Source: Bacteroidota bacterium
GTDB taxonomy: Bacteria > Bacteroidota > Bacteroidia > Bacteroidales > Tannerellaceae
Length of the DNA stretch: 64,000 bases
Reading direction: 5' to 3'
Assembly: GCA_023429375.1 (NCBI GenBank)
Contig: JAEYVY010000007.1
Span: forward strand, 248,001 to 312,000
Shown: in pieces, positions 1 to 8,708 of the stretch
Numbering within the stretch: the first letter of the stretch is position 1
Layout: every line of letters starts with the position of its first letter
The notes under the pieces: model-generated
What the model saw: only the letters and a program-made list of their open reading frames with translations
What the model was told of the DNA's origin: nothing
Databases searched by the model: none
Position numbers and translations under genes: made by a program

Positions 1-1081
1 CTATACGGTAAGGCGGCCCCGCTATTCCAATGCCTGAGGATACATAATATTGTGTGTTTCCTTTCTTATGATAACCGTAAGCTTTCTCGTAAACCAATTT
101 AAGAACTAAGGGGTAAGGCCATATTTGTCCATTGTGCGTATGTCCGTGCAAACCCAGATCAACCTTGTTCATCGCTAATTCAACTAACGACCACGGCTGA
201 TGGTCAAGTACAATGCTTGGCTTGTCCGGGTCTATATCTTTCATCAAGGTTCGTAATGCATTCCTGTTTTTGTTGATATAATCATCCCTTCCGATAAGGT
301 AGAAAGAAGAATCCGGCATAGCAACAGAATCAACTAACAAGGTAGCTCCGGTCTGTTTCAACCATTTCTGCTTGGCGTGACGGTTGGCTCTATACTCGTG
401 ATTACCATAAACGATATAGGTGCCCAATGGAGCCTCTAATTTGCGGAGGTCTTCTTCAATGCGAGCTTTTTCGGCAAACCGCGACTCATAGTCCATGATA
501 TCACCAACAAGCACTACCATATCCGGCTTTTGTTCATTGCTTAAGGCAACATAGCGAGCCGCCATCTTTTTGTCTATCACCTCTCCAAAATGTAAATCAC
601 TCATCATAACAATCTTTAGGCTATCCCTGCCCGGTGCCTCCTTTGGAATGGTCAGATGTAGGTGATGAACCACCGGATTAGCCACTCTCTTGTATCCTTC
701 TATCATCAATACGGTAACAAATAAGGGAATGATGAAGAAGAGTCCCAATTTAACACTGTCTTTTTTCTCTATCAGCCAATTTGGAAACCAGGAAAAGAAA
801 CGGTTGGAAAGTCTGATTACCTCGATACATAACAGCGAAAGAGTCACGTAGATAGACGCGATATACCAGGTGTTACAAATATACATGATAGAGATAAATA
901 CATCGTCGGGCAATTCTTTATGAAAGAAGAATCCCGTAAAAAAGAGGAGCAGCTCGATGATAAAAACGATGCAAAATGGAATCCTCCAGCTTTTTTTTGC
1001 CGGCAATGCTTGATACCCTCTGGTAAAAATATAGGGGTTAAGCAGGAGTTGGGCAACAATCGATTGAAGGAATACTTTCAT
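1..1081 (-). CDS. Membrane metallophosphoesterase (3' end beyond window)
   Basis: The reading frame starts at an ATG at 1081 and runs off the window start, giving about 360 residues without a stop. The first 130 residues hold several hydrophobic segments. They are followed by the calcineurin-like phosphoesterase signature in order: DLHFG near residue 162, GD near 193, GNHE near 226 and GHTH near 313. These residues bind the two catalytic metals. The family includes YkuE-like enzymes that act on phospholipid or UDP-sugar substrates at the membrane, but the substrate here is not predictable. It lies one base downstream of a homologous gene with the same architecture, so the pair looks like a tandem duplication in one operon. 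Confidence 0.9.
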   Translation of the reverse strand, partial: MKVFLQSIVAQLLLNPYIFTRGYQALPAKKSWRIPFCIVFIIELLLFFTGFFFHKELPDDVFISIMYICNTWYIASIYVTLSLLCIEVIRLSNRFFSWFPNWLIEKKDSVKLGLFFIIPLFVTVLMIEGYKRVANPVVHHLHLTIPKEAPGRDSLKIVMMSDLHFGEVIDKKMAARYVALSNEQKPDMVVLVGDIMDYESRFAEKARIEEDLRKLEAPLGTYIVYGNHEYRANRHAKQKWLKQTGATLLVDSVAMPDSSFYLIGRDDYINKNRNALRTLMKDIDPDKPSIVLDHQPWSLVELAMNKVDLGLHGHTHNGQIWPYPLVLKLVYEKAYGYHKKGNTQYYVSSGIGIAGPPYRI

Positions 1082-1082
1082 T

Positions 1083-2171
1083 TTATTCGTTGAAGTTGAG
1101 GTTAAACACTACAATTTCGCTATCAGTCCCGATTCGGAAAGGAGGCCCCCATAAAGAAAGACCTGAAGATACGTAGAGATGCGTGTTTTGTCGTTTCTCG
1201 TATCCATAGCTAAGCTCGAACAAATAATCGGTTAGTAAGCTCAACGGCCAGACTTGCCCACGATGAGTGTGTCCGCTTACTTGAAGGTCCACACCGGCAT
1301 TCACTGCTTGATCCAGTTCATAAGGCTGATGATCCAGAAGGATAATAGGTTTGGAGGCATCTGCTTGTTTGGATAATTCGCTTAAGGGCAGACGTTTGTG
1401 GTTGTGACGATCGTCTCGTCCAATCAATTGAATCCCGTTTGGGAGCGTTATCGTAGAGTCGCGCAGCAAGTGTATAGAAGTCGAATTTATAAATTTCACA
1501 CTTTCATTTATACCCGCTATATACTCATGATTTCCGGGAACCATAAATACACCGTAGCTTGCTGTGAGTCTGTTTATATCTTCGTTCATGTGCTCCTCAA
1601 TTAGGGGCTGAACGTCATTGTCAATCAGGTCGCCACTAATCAGAATCAAGTCGGGGTTCAATTTATTTATAGTATCGACATATTTACTGAGAGCCGCCTT
1701 TCCGGTACCCACACCCAGATGTATATCGCTTATCGCAACGATGCGCAGTGAAGAAACCTCTGCTTGTTTGCTTACATTGAGGGTATATTCCTTTGTTTTA
1801 GGATTTTTATAATTATAATAACCATAGCTCAGCACGCATAAAGTAAGTGCAAATGCCAACAGAAACCCATACGTAAAAGGTTTGTATAGTAATTTAATGA
1901 TATCAAATACGATAAGGAGAAGGGTCATATAAAGCGTAAATATGAGCCAACTACTGCCCACTTCATGTGTAAACGAAAGGAGTTTCATCGAAATTCCAGA
2001 TCGGCGAACAAGAAACGTGAAGATCAGCGATAGTGCGCCTCCCCAATATAATAAACTCAATAAAACCTTTACTCCGGTAGGATAAGTAGAGAGGGCTTGT
2101 CCGCCTCTCCAATAGATGTAAACATTAGCGATTAGATATAAACCGATAATCAGAAAAAATATAATTGGCAT
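1083..2171 (-). CDS. Membrane metallophosphoesterase, paralogue of the downstream gene
   Basis: The product is 362 residues if it starts at the ATG at 2171. An in-frame ATG at 2210 exists, but the stretch between overlaps a TATCTTTG promoter box, so the shorter start is preferred; the mature N-terminus [12 protein letters not shown] is then a membrane segment. Four or so hydrophobic segments are followed by a calcineurin-like phosphoesterase domain with SDIHLG, SGDLID, GNHEY and GHTHRGQ motifs. The stop codon is one base before the start of the next metallophosphoesterase, indicating translational coupling. Substrate unknown; membrane lipid or cell-wall intermediate phosphoester hydrolysis is inferred from the family. 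Confidence 0.88.
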   Translation of the reverse strand: MPIIFFLIIGLYLIANVYIYWRGGQALSTYPTGVKVLLSLLYWGGALSLIFTFLVRRSGISMKLLSFTHEVGSSWLIFTLYMTLLLIVFDIIKLLYKPFTYGFLLAFALTLCVLSYGYYNYKNPKTKEYTLNVSKQAEVSSLRIVAISDIHLGVGTGKAALSKYVDTINKLNPDLILISGDLIDNDVQPLIEEHMNEDINRLTASYGVFMVPGNHEYIAGINESVKFINSTSIHLLRDSTITLPNGIQLIGRDDRHNHKRLPLSELSKQADASKPIILLDHQPYELDQAVNAGVDLQVSGHTHRGQVWPLSLLTDYLFELSYGYEKRQNTHLYVSSGLSLWGPPFRIGTDSEIVVFNLNFNE

Positions 2172-2193
2172 ACAATTTTTTTTGCAATTCGGA

Positions 2194-2201
2194 CAAAGAT
2201 A
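2194..2201 (-). promoter_or_regulatory. Bacteroidales -7 box for the metallophosphoesterase pair
   Basis: The minus strand reads TATCTTTG, matching the TAnnTTTG box of the Bacteroidetes primary sigma factor. It ends 22 bases before the preferred ATG. No convincing -33 TTTG is seen. Confidence 0.55.
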
Positions 2202-2243
2202 CATATTCATAGCCTATGTATCAGTCCTTCAGATGAAATTATG

Positions 2244-2251
2244 TATCTTTA
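2244..2251 (+). promoter_or_regulatory. Candidate -7 box for surE-lpxB
   Basis: TATCTTTA differs in the last base from TAnnTTTG and lies 31 bases before the preferred surE start. It overlaps an upstream in-frame ATG, which argues that the shorter surE start is used. No clear -33 element. Confidence 0.4.
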
Positions 2252-2282
2252 CGTCAGGAAATTGAAAAAAAGAGGATACAAC

Positions 2283-3053
2283 ATGGCAAAAGAGAAACCC
2301 CTTATCTTGATTACCAATGATGACGGTGTTGGTGCAAAAGGGATTAATGAGTTGATTACATGTCTGAAAGACTTAGGTGAATTAGTAGTTATGGCTCCTG
2401 ACGGTCCACGTTCAGGAATGGCAAGTGCCATTACATCGCAACATCCAATAAAATATACGACCGTAAGAAAAGAAGATGACCTGACGGTATATAGTTGTAC
2501 AGGAACACCGGTCGACTGTGTGAAGCTGGCCATCAATGAAGTGCTCGATCGCAAACCTGATTTGTTGGTCTCGGGTATCAATCATGGAACGAACGTAGCC
2601 GTTTGTGTGCATTATTCAGGCACATTAGGTGCTGCTGCCGAGGGCTGTATCTTTGGAGTTCCTTCTATTGGTGTGTCGTTGACGGATTGCAATCCTGAAG
2701 CTGATTTTACGGAAAGCTGTCGTTTTGCACGCAAGCTGTCCAGACGTATTCTCCGTTCCGGACTTCCCGAAGGGGTCTACTTAAACCTGAATGTACCCGA
2801 TATGCTCCATGTGAAAGGCATGAAAGTATGCCGTCAGGCTAGAGGACGTTGGGTTAATGAGTTTGTTCATTCGCACAATGCAAAGAACGAAACCGTATAT
2901 TGGCTTTCAGGCAATTTTGAAAATGCACGCCCTATTGAACAAGACAACGACACCTTGGCGCTCGAAAATGGTTACGCTTCGGTAGTTCCATGCAAGATAG
3001 ATGTGACCGATTACTCGTTTCTAGACAAATTGACGGATATAATTAAAGATTAA
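2283..3053 (+). CDS. surE: 5'/3'-nucleotidase SurE
   Basis: A 256-residue protein, the usual SurE length, beginning [15 protein letters not shown]. The TNDDG motif near the N-terminus supplies the acidic metal ligands, and SGINHGTNV and YSGTLGAA further in are SurE family blocks. SurE dephosphorylates nucleoside 5'- and 3'-monophosphates in the cytoplasm. The start at 2283 is chosen because AGAGGA lies just upstream and because an upstream in-frame ATG at 2241 overlaps a promoter-like box. It is followed after three bases by lpxB, so the two are probably co-transcribed, an arrangement I know from Bacteroides genomes. Confidence 0.95.
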   Translation: MAKEKPLILITNDDGVGAKGINELITCLKDLGELVVMAPDGPRSGMASAITSQHPIKYTTVRKEDDLTVYSCTGTPVDCVKLAINEVLDRKPDLLVSGINHGTNVAVCVHYSGTLGAAAEGCIFGVPSIGVSLTDCNPEADFTESCRFARKLSRRILRSGLPEGVYLNLNVPDMLHVKGMKVCRQARGRWVNEFVHSHNAKNETVYWLSGNFENARPIEQDNDTLALENGYASVVPCKIDVTDYSFLDKLTDIIKD

Positions 3054-3056
3054 GTC

Positions 3057-4190
3057 GTGAAATATTATTTAATAGCCGGAGAAGCCTCCGGAGATTTGCA
3101 TGCATCCAACCTGATGCATGCCTTAAAATCAGAAGATGCAGAAGCCGAATTCCGTTTCTTTGGTGGCGATTTGATGCTGGCCAAAGGAGGAACGTTGGTC
3201 AAACATTATCGTGAGATGGCTTTTATGGGCTTCATTCCGGTGCTGTTAAATTTGCGTACTATCTTTAATAATATGGATATTTGCAAAAAGGATATCCGCG
3301 CATTTCAACCGGATGTAGTTATCCTTATAGACTATCCGGGGTTCAATCTGAAAATAGCCGAATTTGTACACTCTGAACTTCACATTCCCGTACATTATTA
3401 TATATCTCCCAAAATATGGGCATGGAAACAATACCGGATTAAGTCTTTCCGCAAGTATGTAGACCGGATGTTTTGCATATTTCCGTTTGAGCCGTCATTT
3501 TTTGCAAGCCTTAATTATTCCGTAGACTATGTGGGGAATCCAACGGTCGACTCGGTGAGTAACTTTAAAAAGGATTACACCGAAACTTTCCCGGAATTTA
3601 CAGCCAAACATGCATTGGAAGGTAAGCCTGTTCTGGCCCTATTGGCCGGAAGCCGCAGGCAAGAAATCAAAGACAATCTGCCCACGATGCTGAAGGTTGC
3701 AGCTCGTTTCCCGGAGTATCAACCGGTAATAGCAGGAGCACCGGGTATAGATTCAGTCTATTACGATACCTTTATTGAAGGCACACAGGCACGCGTAATT
3801 TTCGATTCAACGTATCCTTTATTGGCGCAAAGCAGCGTAGCGTTAGTTACTTCGGGCACAGCAACTTTAGAAACTGCACTTTTCCGTGTTCCGCAAGTAG
3901 TTTGCTATTATACCCCTGTTGGAAAGCTGGTGAGTTTTGTATTCCGTCATTTCTTCCATACCAAATATATCTCTTTGGTCAATCTTGTTGGCGAGAAGGA
4001 AATCGTTCAAGAGCTATTTGGCGAACGATTCTCGGAAGAAACGATTCATCAAGAGTTAGCCCTCCTTACCAATAATACGGAATATCGCAGGCGTATGCTT
4101 GACGGATACGATGAGGTAACCAACCGGTTAGGTGGCCCAGGGGCCTCTTCACGCACAGCTTCTCTTATCTACAGTGCGCTGAAGCATTGA
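3057..4190 (+). CDS. lpxB: Lipid-A-disaccharide synthase
   Basis: The 377-residue product starts with GTG three bases after surE. Its N-terminus YYLIAGEASGDLHASNLM is the LpxB signature. It also shows the conserved KIWAWK, VGNP, LLAGSRRQEI and SGTATLETALF blocks of the GT19 family. The enzyme joins UDP-2,3-diacylglucosamine to lipid X to form the lipid A disaccharide, acting at the inner face of the inner membrane. Its presence supports a Gram-negative organism. Length and motifs are normal; no sign of damage. Confidence 0.97.
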   Translation: MKYYLIAGEASGDLHASNLMHALKSEDAEAEFRFFGGDLMLAKGGTLVKHYREMAFMGFIPVLLNLRTIFNNMDICKKDIRAFQPDVVILIDYPGFNLKIAEFVHSELHIPVHYYISPKIWAWKQYRIKSFRKYVDRMFCIFPFEPSFFASLNYSVDYVGNPTVDSVSNFKKDYTETFPEFTAKHALEGKPVLALLAGSRRQEIKDNLPTMLKVAARFPEYQPVIAGAPGIDSVYYDTFIEGTQARVIFDSTYPLLAQSSVALVTSGTATLETALFRVPQVVCYYTPVGKLVSFVFRHFFHTKYISLVNLVGEKEIVQELFGERFSEETIHQELALLTNNTEYRRRMLDGYDEVTNRLGGPGASSRTASLIYSALKH

Positions 4191-4294
4191 AAAACAATAT
4201 TTTATATTCACATCTTTTAACAGTAGCGAATGCAGCAATCCCTTTCGCTGCATCATCTTCTTTTATGTAAAACGAATAAAAAGAGGTGAAAAAG

Positions 4295-4980
4295 ATGAAA
4301 ACAATTAAATTACTTTTGATGATGATAGTTACTCATTGGGTAAATTTTGGATTAGCACAGCTACAGTTGTTCCTCTAAATGATAGAACCTATTATTTACG
4401 AATGGACGATGGTACAACGCTATGGCCTGCTGCTACAGATATGCCGTATTACGAACCAAAAGAAAATCAAAGAGCATTGGTCAATTTCACTATTCTTAGT
4501 GATTCGTTAGATGGATACGATCATTATGTAAAAATAAATCGTATCGACAATTATCTGACTAAAAATATCGCTGAAAATAAAGGAGCAGAAAATGACTCCA
4601 TCTATGGTAAAGATCCTATACAAGTAGCGGATATATGGGTAGGCGATAATTATCTGAATATTTATCTAAAGGCATATTTCGGAGGAGTTAAAAAGCACTT
4701 TATCAATTTGATCCCTACGGATGAAGAAAACGTAGACTTTGAATTAAGACACAATGCTTATGATGATCCATCGCCAGGATACCTAAGAGGTGAATTAGTA
4801 GCATTTAAGTTGGATATTCCATCTGATACTACGCAGACTGCTGTGCAAGATAGTTCAATTATAGCTGTAAAGGTGAAGACCTTTGACGGCGACAAGGTTT
4901 ATAAAGTAAAATTTGCGAATAAGGTAAATGCTTCCTATGCGAAGTATTCAAACGATGTATTTCTAGAAGGATTAAATTAA
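4295..4980 (+). pseudogene. NigD-like lipoprotein gene, frame broken in the signal peptide
   Basis: From 4318 the reading frame encodes about 220 residues (DDDSYSLGKFWISTATV at the start) resembling the NigD-like family of Bacteroidetes: an N-terminal OB-like part and a C-terminal beta-sandwich. NigD-like proteins are normally lipoproteins. Here an ATG at 4295 behind AGAGGTGA encodes MKTIKLLL, the start of a signal peptide, in a different frame, and the hydrophobic core and lipobox cysteine are missing. The mature frame has no ATG: it is closed by TAA at 4306 and could only start at TTG 4336. A short deletion between GATGAT-rich sequences would explain this. Either an inactivated gene or a product that cannot be exported. 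The C-terminal part is intact. Confidence 0.72.
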
Positions 4981-5022
4981 CACCTTCCCACATAACTTTT
5001 ATTATATCATTTAGTCAGAAAG

Positions 5023-5052
5023 AGAGTCATTGTGAGAATGGCTCTTTTTTTT
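5023..5052 (+). terminator. Rho-independent terminator after the NigD-like gene
   Basis: AGAGTCATT pairs with AATGGCTCT (one G-T wobble) around a five-base loop and is followed by eight T. Confidence 0.85.
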
Positions 5053-5114
5053 GATGTCATCGCGATGTCAATAGTAGAGATTAAATGCTTTGAAATACAA
5101 AGCCTATATGGTGT

Positions 5115-5243
5115 GAAAAAATCATCCCGAACGTTTTGAAAAAACATCCCGATCTTTTTTAAAAACGTTCGAGGTGTTTTTTAAAAACCATCGAGATGTA
5201 TTTTTTATTGATGATAATCAAGAAAAAACAACATCGGGATGAA
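5115..5243. repeat. Array of about 22-bp A-run/core/T-run repeats (copy A)
   Basis: Five degenerate units have an A-run, a 10-base core near CATCCCGATG, then a T-run. Core variants are TCATCCCGAACG, CATCCCGATC, CGTTCGAGGTG, CCATCGAGATG and CATCGGGATG. Unit starts near 5139, 5161 and 5183 are 22 bases apart. The same architecture recurs at 53689-53820 and in altered form at 28017-28125. Confidence 0.7.
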
Positions 5244-5332
5244 GGGCGATTGGAAGAGGGGGAGAAACTTTAACGCTCCTCCTGCCGTGCCTTATCAGAT
5301 ATATAAGCACGGTCAGAAGGAATGATGATACA

Positions 5333-5605
5333 TTATTTTACACTTTCAGAAAGCTCAGAACCAGCTTTAAATTTCACAGATTTACGAGCAGGGATGTTGA
5401 TCGGTTGTTTTGTCTTTGGATTAACACCTTTTCTAGCGGATTTTTCAGAAACTGAAAATGCTCCGAATCCTAAAAGAGCAACTTTTCCTCCATTTTTTAA
5501 TTCTTCTGAAACGGTTTCAATAAAAGCGTCTACTGCTTTCTTAGTATCAACCTTGCTTAGTCCTGATTTAGCAGATACGACATTGATAAATTCTGTTTTG
5601 TTCAT
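5333..5605 (-). CDS. HU-family DNA-binding protein
   Basis: A 90-residue basic protein with the HU/IHF fold: an N-terminal helical dimerisation part (NKTEFINVVSAKSGLSK), GFGAFSV in the beta-hairpin base, and NPKTKQPINIPARK in the DNA-binding arm. Length is exactly that of bacterial HU. It binds and bends DNA as a dimer and helps organise the nucleoid. It is a single-gene unit with its own promoter and lies next to a phased A-tract array, a suggestive but unproven association. Confidence 0.96.
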   Translation of the reverse strand: MNKTEFINVVSAKSGLSKVDTKKAVDAFIETVSEELKNGGKVALLGFGAFSVSEKSARKGVNPKTKQPINIPARKSVKFKAGSELSESVK

Positions 5606-5660
5606 GATAGTTTGATTATTAAAGCATTAAGTATAATAGGTTAATAGTATTTCATGATTT

Positions 5661-5691
5661 CAAAAGTAACTTTATTTTAAATCTAAACCAA
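5661..5691 (-). promoter_or_regulatory. Promoter of the HU gene
   Basis: On the minus strand a TTGG element is followed after 19 bases by TACTTTTG, matching the -33 TTTG and -7 TAnnTTTG consensus. The -7 box lies about 55 bases before the HU start codon. Confidence 0.65.
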
Positions 5692-5783
5692 TAATTGAAG
5701 ACTTTTTTTGCTGATACACTGTACTTTTCCTTCTTTATACTTGCTTTTTGAAGGTACGTTTTATGTGAATAGTAAAATATATT

Positions 5784-5791
5784 TACCTTTG
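5784..5791 (+). promoter_or_regulatory. -7 box of the rhomboid operon
   Basis: TACCTTTG matches TAnnTTTG and lies 22 bases before the first rhomboid ATG. A weak TTTATG stands 18 bases upstream. Confidence 0.55.
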
Positions 5792-5813
5792 CTTTAAAAT
5801 AAGTATATATATT

Positions 5814-6530
5814 ATGATTCAAAATAACACCGGATTTCTAAGTTCGATACCACCTGTAACTAAAAACATTATTATAATAAATCTCCTCTTTTGGGTAGCT
5901 TCTATTGTACTTCCAAGAGTTGGAATAGACTTGGTTGATTTACTGGGTCTTCATTTACTTTGGGCTGAAGATTTCCATTTTTTTCAGTTCATTTCTTATA
6001 TGTTCATGCATGACACAGGATCTTTTTCCCATGTGTTTTTCAATATGTTTGCCGTCTATATGTTTGGCCGTGTGCTTGAAAGTGTATGGGGGCCTAAACG
6101 ATTTCTTATTTTCTATTTTGTAACAGGCATCGGTGCGGGATTGATTCAAGAAGTCGCTTGGTATTTTGATCTTCGAGAATTGATAGCTTCAAACTATGAA
6201 GTGGTAAATATGGGGGGGACAGTTCTCTCTACAGCCGAATACATGAATTTGTTTGTGACTGTGGGTGCTTCTGGTGCCGTTTTTGGTATCTTGCTTGCTT
6301 TTGGGATGTTATTTCCAAATGCTCCCTTGTTCATCATGTTCATTCCGGTTCCTGTTAAAGCAAAATACTTTGTGTTTTTCTACGGACTTATGGAGTTGTT
6401 CCTCGGTGTCTCTCATTTCAGTGGCGACAGCGTTGCTCATTTTGCCCATCTAGGGGGTATGTTTTTTGGTTATTTCCTGATTCGTTATTGGAAGAAAAAA
6501 GATGCAAAAAATGGACGATATTTTTACTAA
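5814..6530 (+). CDS. Rhomboid family intramembrane serine protease
   Basis: A 238-residue membrane protein with about six hydrophobic helices. The active site is visible: GASG with the serine near residue 153, and AHFAHLGG with the histidine near 212; HVFFNMFAVYMFG carries the conserved HxxxN-type stretch of the second helix. Rhomboids cleave transmembrane segments within the bilayer. It is the first gene of a tight operon and overlaps the next rhomboid gene by 29 bases. Natural substrates are not predictable from sequence. Confidence 0.93.
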   Translation: MIQNNTGFLSSIPPVTKNIIIINLLFWVASIVLPRVGIDLVDLLGLHLLWAEDFHFFQFISYMFMHDTGSFSHVFFNMFAVYMFGRVLESVWGPKRFLIFYFVTGIGAGLIQEVAWYFDLRELIASNYEVVNMGGTVLSTAEYMNLFVTVGASGAVFGILLAFGMLFPNAPLFIMFIPVPVKAKYFVFFYGLMELFLGVSHFSGDSVAHFAHLGGMFFGYFLIRYWKKKDAKNGRYFY

Positions 6531-7386
6531 ACTAAAACAATCGTACAAACAAGGGAGTATTCTAACAAAACTGATTTATATTAATGTAGGGATATTCCTG
6601 GGCATCCGGCTGTTCGGAGTAATTTGTCTTTTGTTCAATGTCCCTCATATCTCTTTGCTTGACTATTTAGAACTGCCTTCGTCTATTCCGGATCTTCTGC
6701 ATAAGCCGTGGACCTTGGTAGCCTATATGTTTACGCATTACGACATATTACATGTCTTGTTCAATATGTTGTGGCTATATTGGTTCGGCACAATATTTTT
6801 GCAGTATTTTAATGCCCGTCAGCTTGGTGGGCTCTATTTCTTAGGTGGGTTAGCCGGTGCATTGTTTTTCGTGTTGTTGTACAATACGCTTCCTTATTTC
6901 GAGATGGCTGTGGCTTATAGTGCATTAATCGGTGCTTCTGCATCAGTAATGGCCATTGTTTTTGCGATTTCATTTTATCGCAAAAACTTTGAGATTAACC
7001 TTTTATTTATAGGACGGATAAAGTTGATTTATTTGGCACTTGCAACGCTAATCATCGATTTACTGGCCATAACTTCCGAAAATGCAGGAGGTCATATTGC
7101 ACATATTGGAGGTGCCTTGTTGGGTATCCTTTTTGCTGCGAGAGTTAATAAAGGAAAAGACATAACAAAACCGATTAATAGGCTAGTCGATTTCTTTGTT
7201 AATCTGGGTAAGCCAAGGCCTAAGATGCATGTTTCATACAAACGAAGTGAAACGGATTACGAGTATAACGACAGAAAGAACAAGCAGAATGAAGATATTG
7301 ACAAAATTCTGGAAAAACTAAAGCGTTCAGGCTATGAAAGTTTGAGCAGCGAGGAAAAGAAAAAACTGTTTGATGCCAGCAAATAA
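6502..7386 (+). CDS. Second rhomboid-family protein with cytoplasmic tail
   Basis: This 294-residue rhomboid overlaps the upstream gene in another frame. GGAAG seven bases before the ATG at 6502 supports that start; an ATG at 6511 is an alternative. Membrane helices hold HVLFNMLWLYWFG, GASAS with the predicted serine near residue 146, and GGHIAHIGG with the histidine near 201, so it is probably active. The small residue after the catalytic serine is Ala rather than the Gly of the first copy. About 85 charged residues after the last helix form a tail ending in a short helix-rich segment (LEKLKRSGYESLSSEEKKKLF). The tail may recruit partners; this is inference. Confidence 0.92.
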   Translation: MQKMDDIFTKLKQSYKQGSILTKLIYINVGIFLGIRLFGVICLLFNVPHISLLDYLELPSSIPDLLHKPWTLVAYMFTHYDILHVLFNMLWLYWFGTIFLQYFNARQLGGLYFLGGLAGALFFVLLYNTLPYFEMAVAYSALIGASASVMAIVFAISFYRKNFEINLLFIGRIKLIYLALATLIIDLLAITSENAGGHIAHIGGALLGILFAARVNKGKDITKPINRLVDFFVNLGKPRPKMHVSYKRSETDYEYNDRKNKQNEDIDKILEKLKRSGYESLSSEEKKKLFDASK

Positions 7387-8493
7387 ATGGGATTGAAAAC
7401 GCTTAAAATAGCATTTCATCTATTATTGTTTATCGCTAATTTGGGTGCAATAATTGTAATGATCTTATCGGCTTTCTCTGATAGAGTGGCTCCCGATAAA
7501 AATCTTCTTTTTGCCTATCTTGGACTGTTATTCCCCATTTTTTGTGTCATAGTCTTTTGCTTTTTAATTTATTGGCTGTTCATAAGGAAATGGAAATTTT
7601 TGCTGGTCAATCTTGCCGCTTTTTTGATTTGCTTGGGAAGCATTCAGCGTTATTTCCCATTGCATTCGGAAACGAAAGATATCCCTACTGAGAATACAAT
7701 TAAAGTCCTTACATACAATGTGATGTCATTTGCATTTAAAGGACATTCCAAGGAAAACCCGAATGAAATCTTGGAATATATCGCAACATCGAACGCCGAT
7801 ATTGTTTGCTTGCAAGAATACATGGAGAATAAGTCAAGCAAGCAGCTGTCATTGGCTAAAATCAGAAAAGTGTTGAAGATGTATCCTTATTATAGCACCA
7901 CTTTCACGAATACGACTCCTTACTATATGAGTGGGTTAGCAGTCTTCTCTAAGTACCCGATTTCAAAATCCCGCAGAATCAGGTATGATAGTAAGAATAA
8001 TGGCTCTTCTATTCACGAAATAACGGTTAACAGCAAGAAGCTTTTGCTGATAAATAATCATCTCGAATCATTTAAGCTAACCAGTGAAGACAAGAGCAAG
8101 TATTCCGAGTTTATTATGAACCCCGGAACAGGGCTTTTGGATAGCATACGCGGCTCTTTTTCACAAAAGTTGGGACCGGCATTTACTTTACGTGCCATTC
8201 AAGCCAGAAAAATCCGGGAAGAAATAGACAAAGCAGAAACTGATTATGTATTGGTTTGTGGTGATTTTAATGATACACCAATCTCTTATGCAAAACGAAC
8301 CATTCAAGGCAATCTACATGACGCTTTTGTCAGTTCAGGTTTTGGGCTGGGGGTTACGTATAACCGGAATGTCTTCCGCTTTAGAATAGATAATATTCTC
8401 CACTCTCCGAATATGAAATCCTTTAATTGTACGGTCGACAAAATATACTATTCTGACCATCATCCTATGTGGTGTTATCTGCAAATGAATTGA
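7387..8493 (+). CDS. Membrane-anchored endonuclease/exonuclease/phosphatase family protein
   Basis: The ATG directly follows the stop of the second rhomboid gene, so the three genes form one operon. The 368-residue product has three N-terminal hydrophobic segments up to about residue 90, then an EEP domain: VLTYNVMSF, CLQEY, GDFNDTPIS and a terminal SDHHPMW, the metal and catalytic residues of the DNase I/sphingomyelinase superfamily. Substrates in this superfamily range from nucleic acids to phospholipids, so the activity is unassigned. The domain after the third segment is probably periplasmic. Confidence 0.9.
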   Translation: MGLKTLKIAFHLLLFIANLGAIIVMILSAFSDRVAPDKNLLFAYLGLLFPIFCVIVFCFLIYWLFIRKWKFLLVNLAAFLICLGSIQRYFPLHSETKDIPTENTIKVLTYNVMSFAFKGHSKENPNEILEYIATSNADIVCLQEYMENKSSKQLSLAKIRKVLKMYPYYSTTFTNTTPYYMSGLAVFSKYPISKSRRIRYDSKNNGSSIHEITVNSKKLLLINNHLESFKLTSEDKSKYSEFIMNPGTGLLDSIRGSFSQKLGPAFTLRAIQARKIREEIDKAETDYVLVCGDFNDTPISYAKRTIQGNLHDAFVSSGFGLGVTYNRNVFRFRIDNILHSPNMKSFNCTVDKIYYSDHHPMWCYLQMN

Positions 8494-8708
8494 ACGGGTC
8501 TGAACTGGGTTTTTTAATCCTTCCAAATATATGTTTACAAATATTAACTAATTCTAGTTCGGAATGAAGCTAAACTTGCTTTACTTTGTATGCCGTCAAA
8601 TTTTGCTTATCGTTAAATTATAAAAAATCACATTTTGTTAACATAAGCTTACTCTAAGTTATATTTCTTGATTATTATTATTGTTTGATAAATTAATATT
8701 GATTCTTT

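Larger units (their letters stand above)
4981..5332. other. Intergenic region with terminator, 22-bp repeats and a hairpin
   Basis: No gene is visible. It contains a rho-independent terminator at 5023-5052, the A-run/T-run repeat array at 5115-5243, and a 10-bp hairpin at 5285-5312 (CCGTGCCTTAT paired with ATAAGCACGG, one bulge) that could end the HU transcript although no T-run follows it. Confidence 0.6.

Noticed and set aside
4221..4252. Possible hairpin AGCGA...TCGCT after lpxB
   Set aside because: Only five base pairs with a long loop and no T-run; too weak to call a terminator.
7387..8493. Assigning sphingomyelinase activity to the EEP protein
   Set aside because: The superfamily motifs do not distinguish nucleases from phospholipases, so only the family is given.
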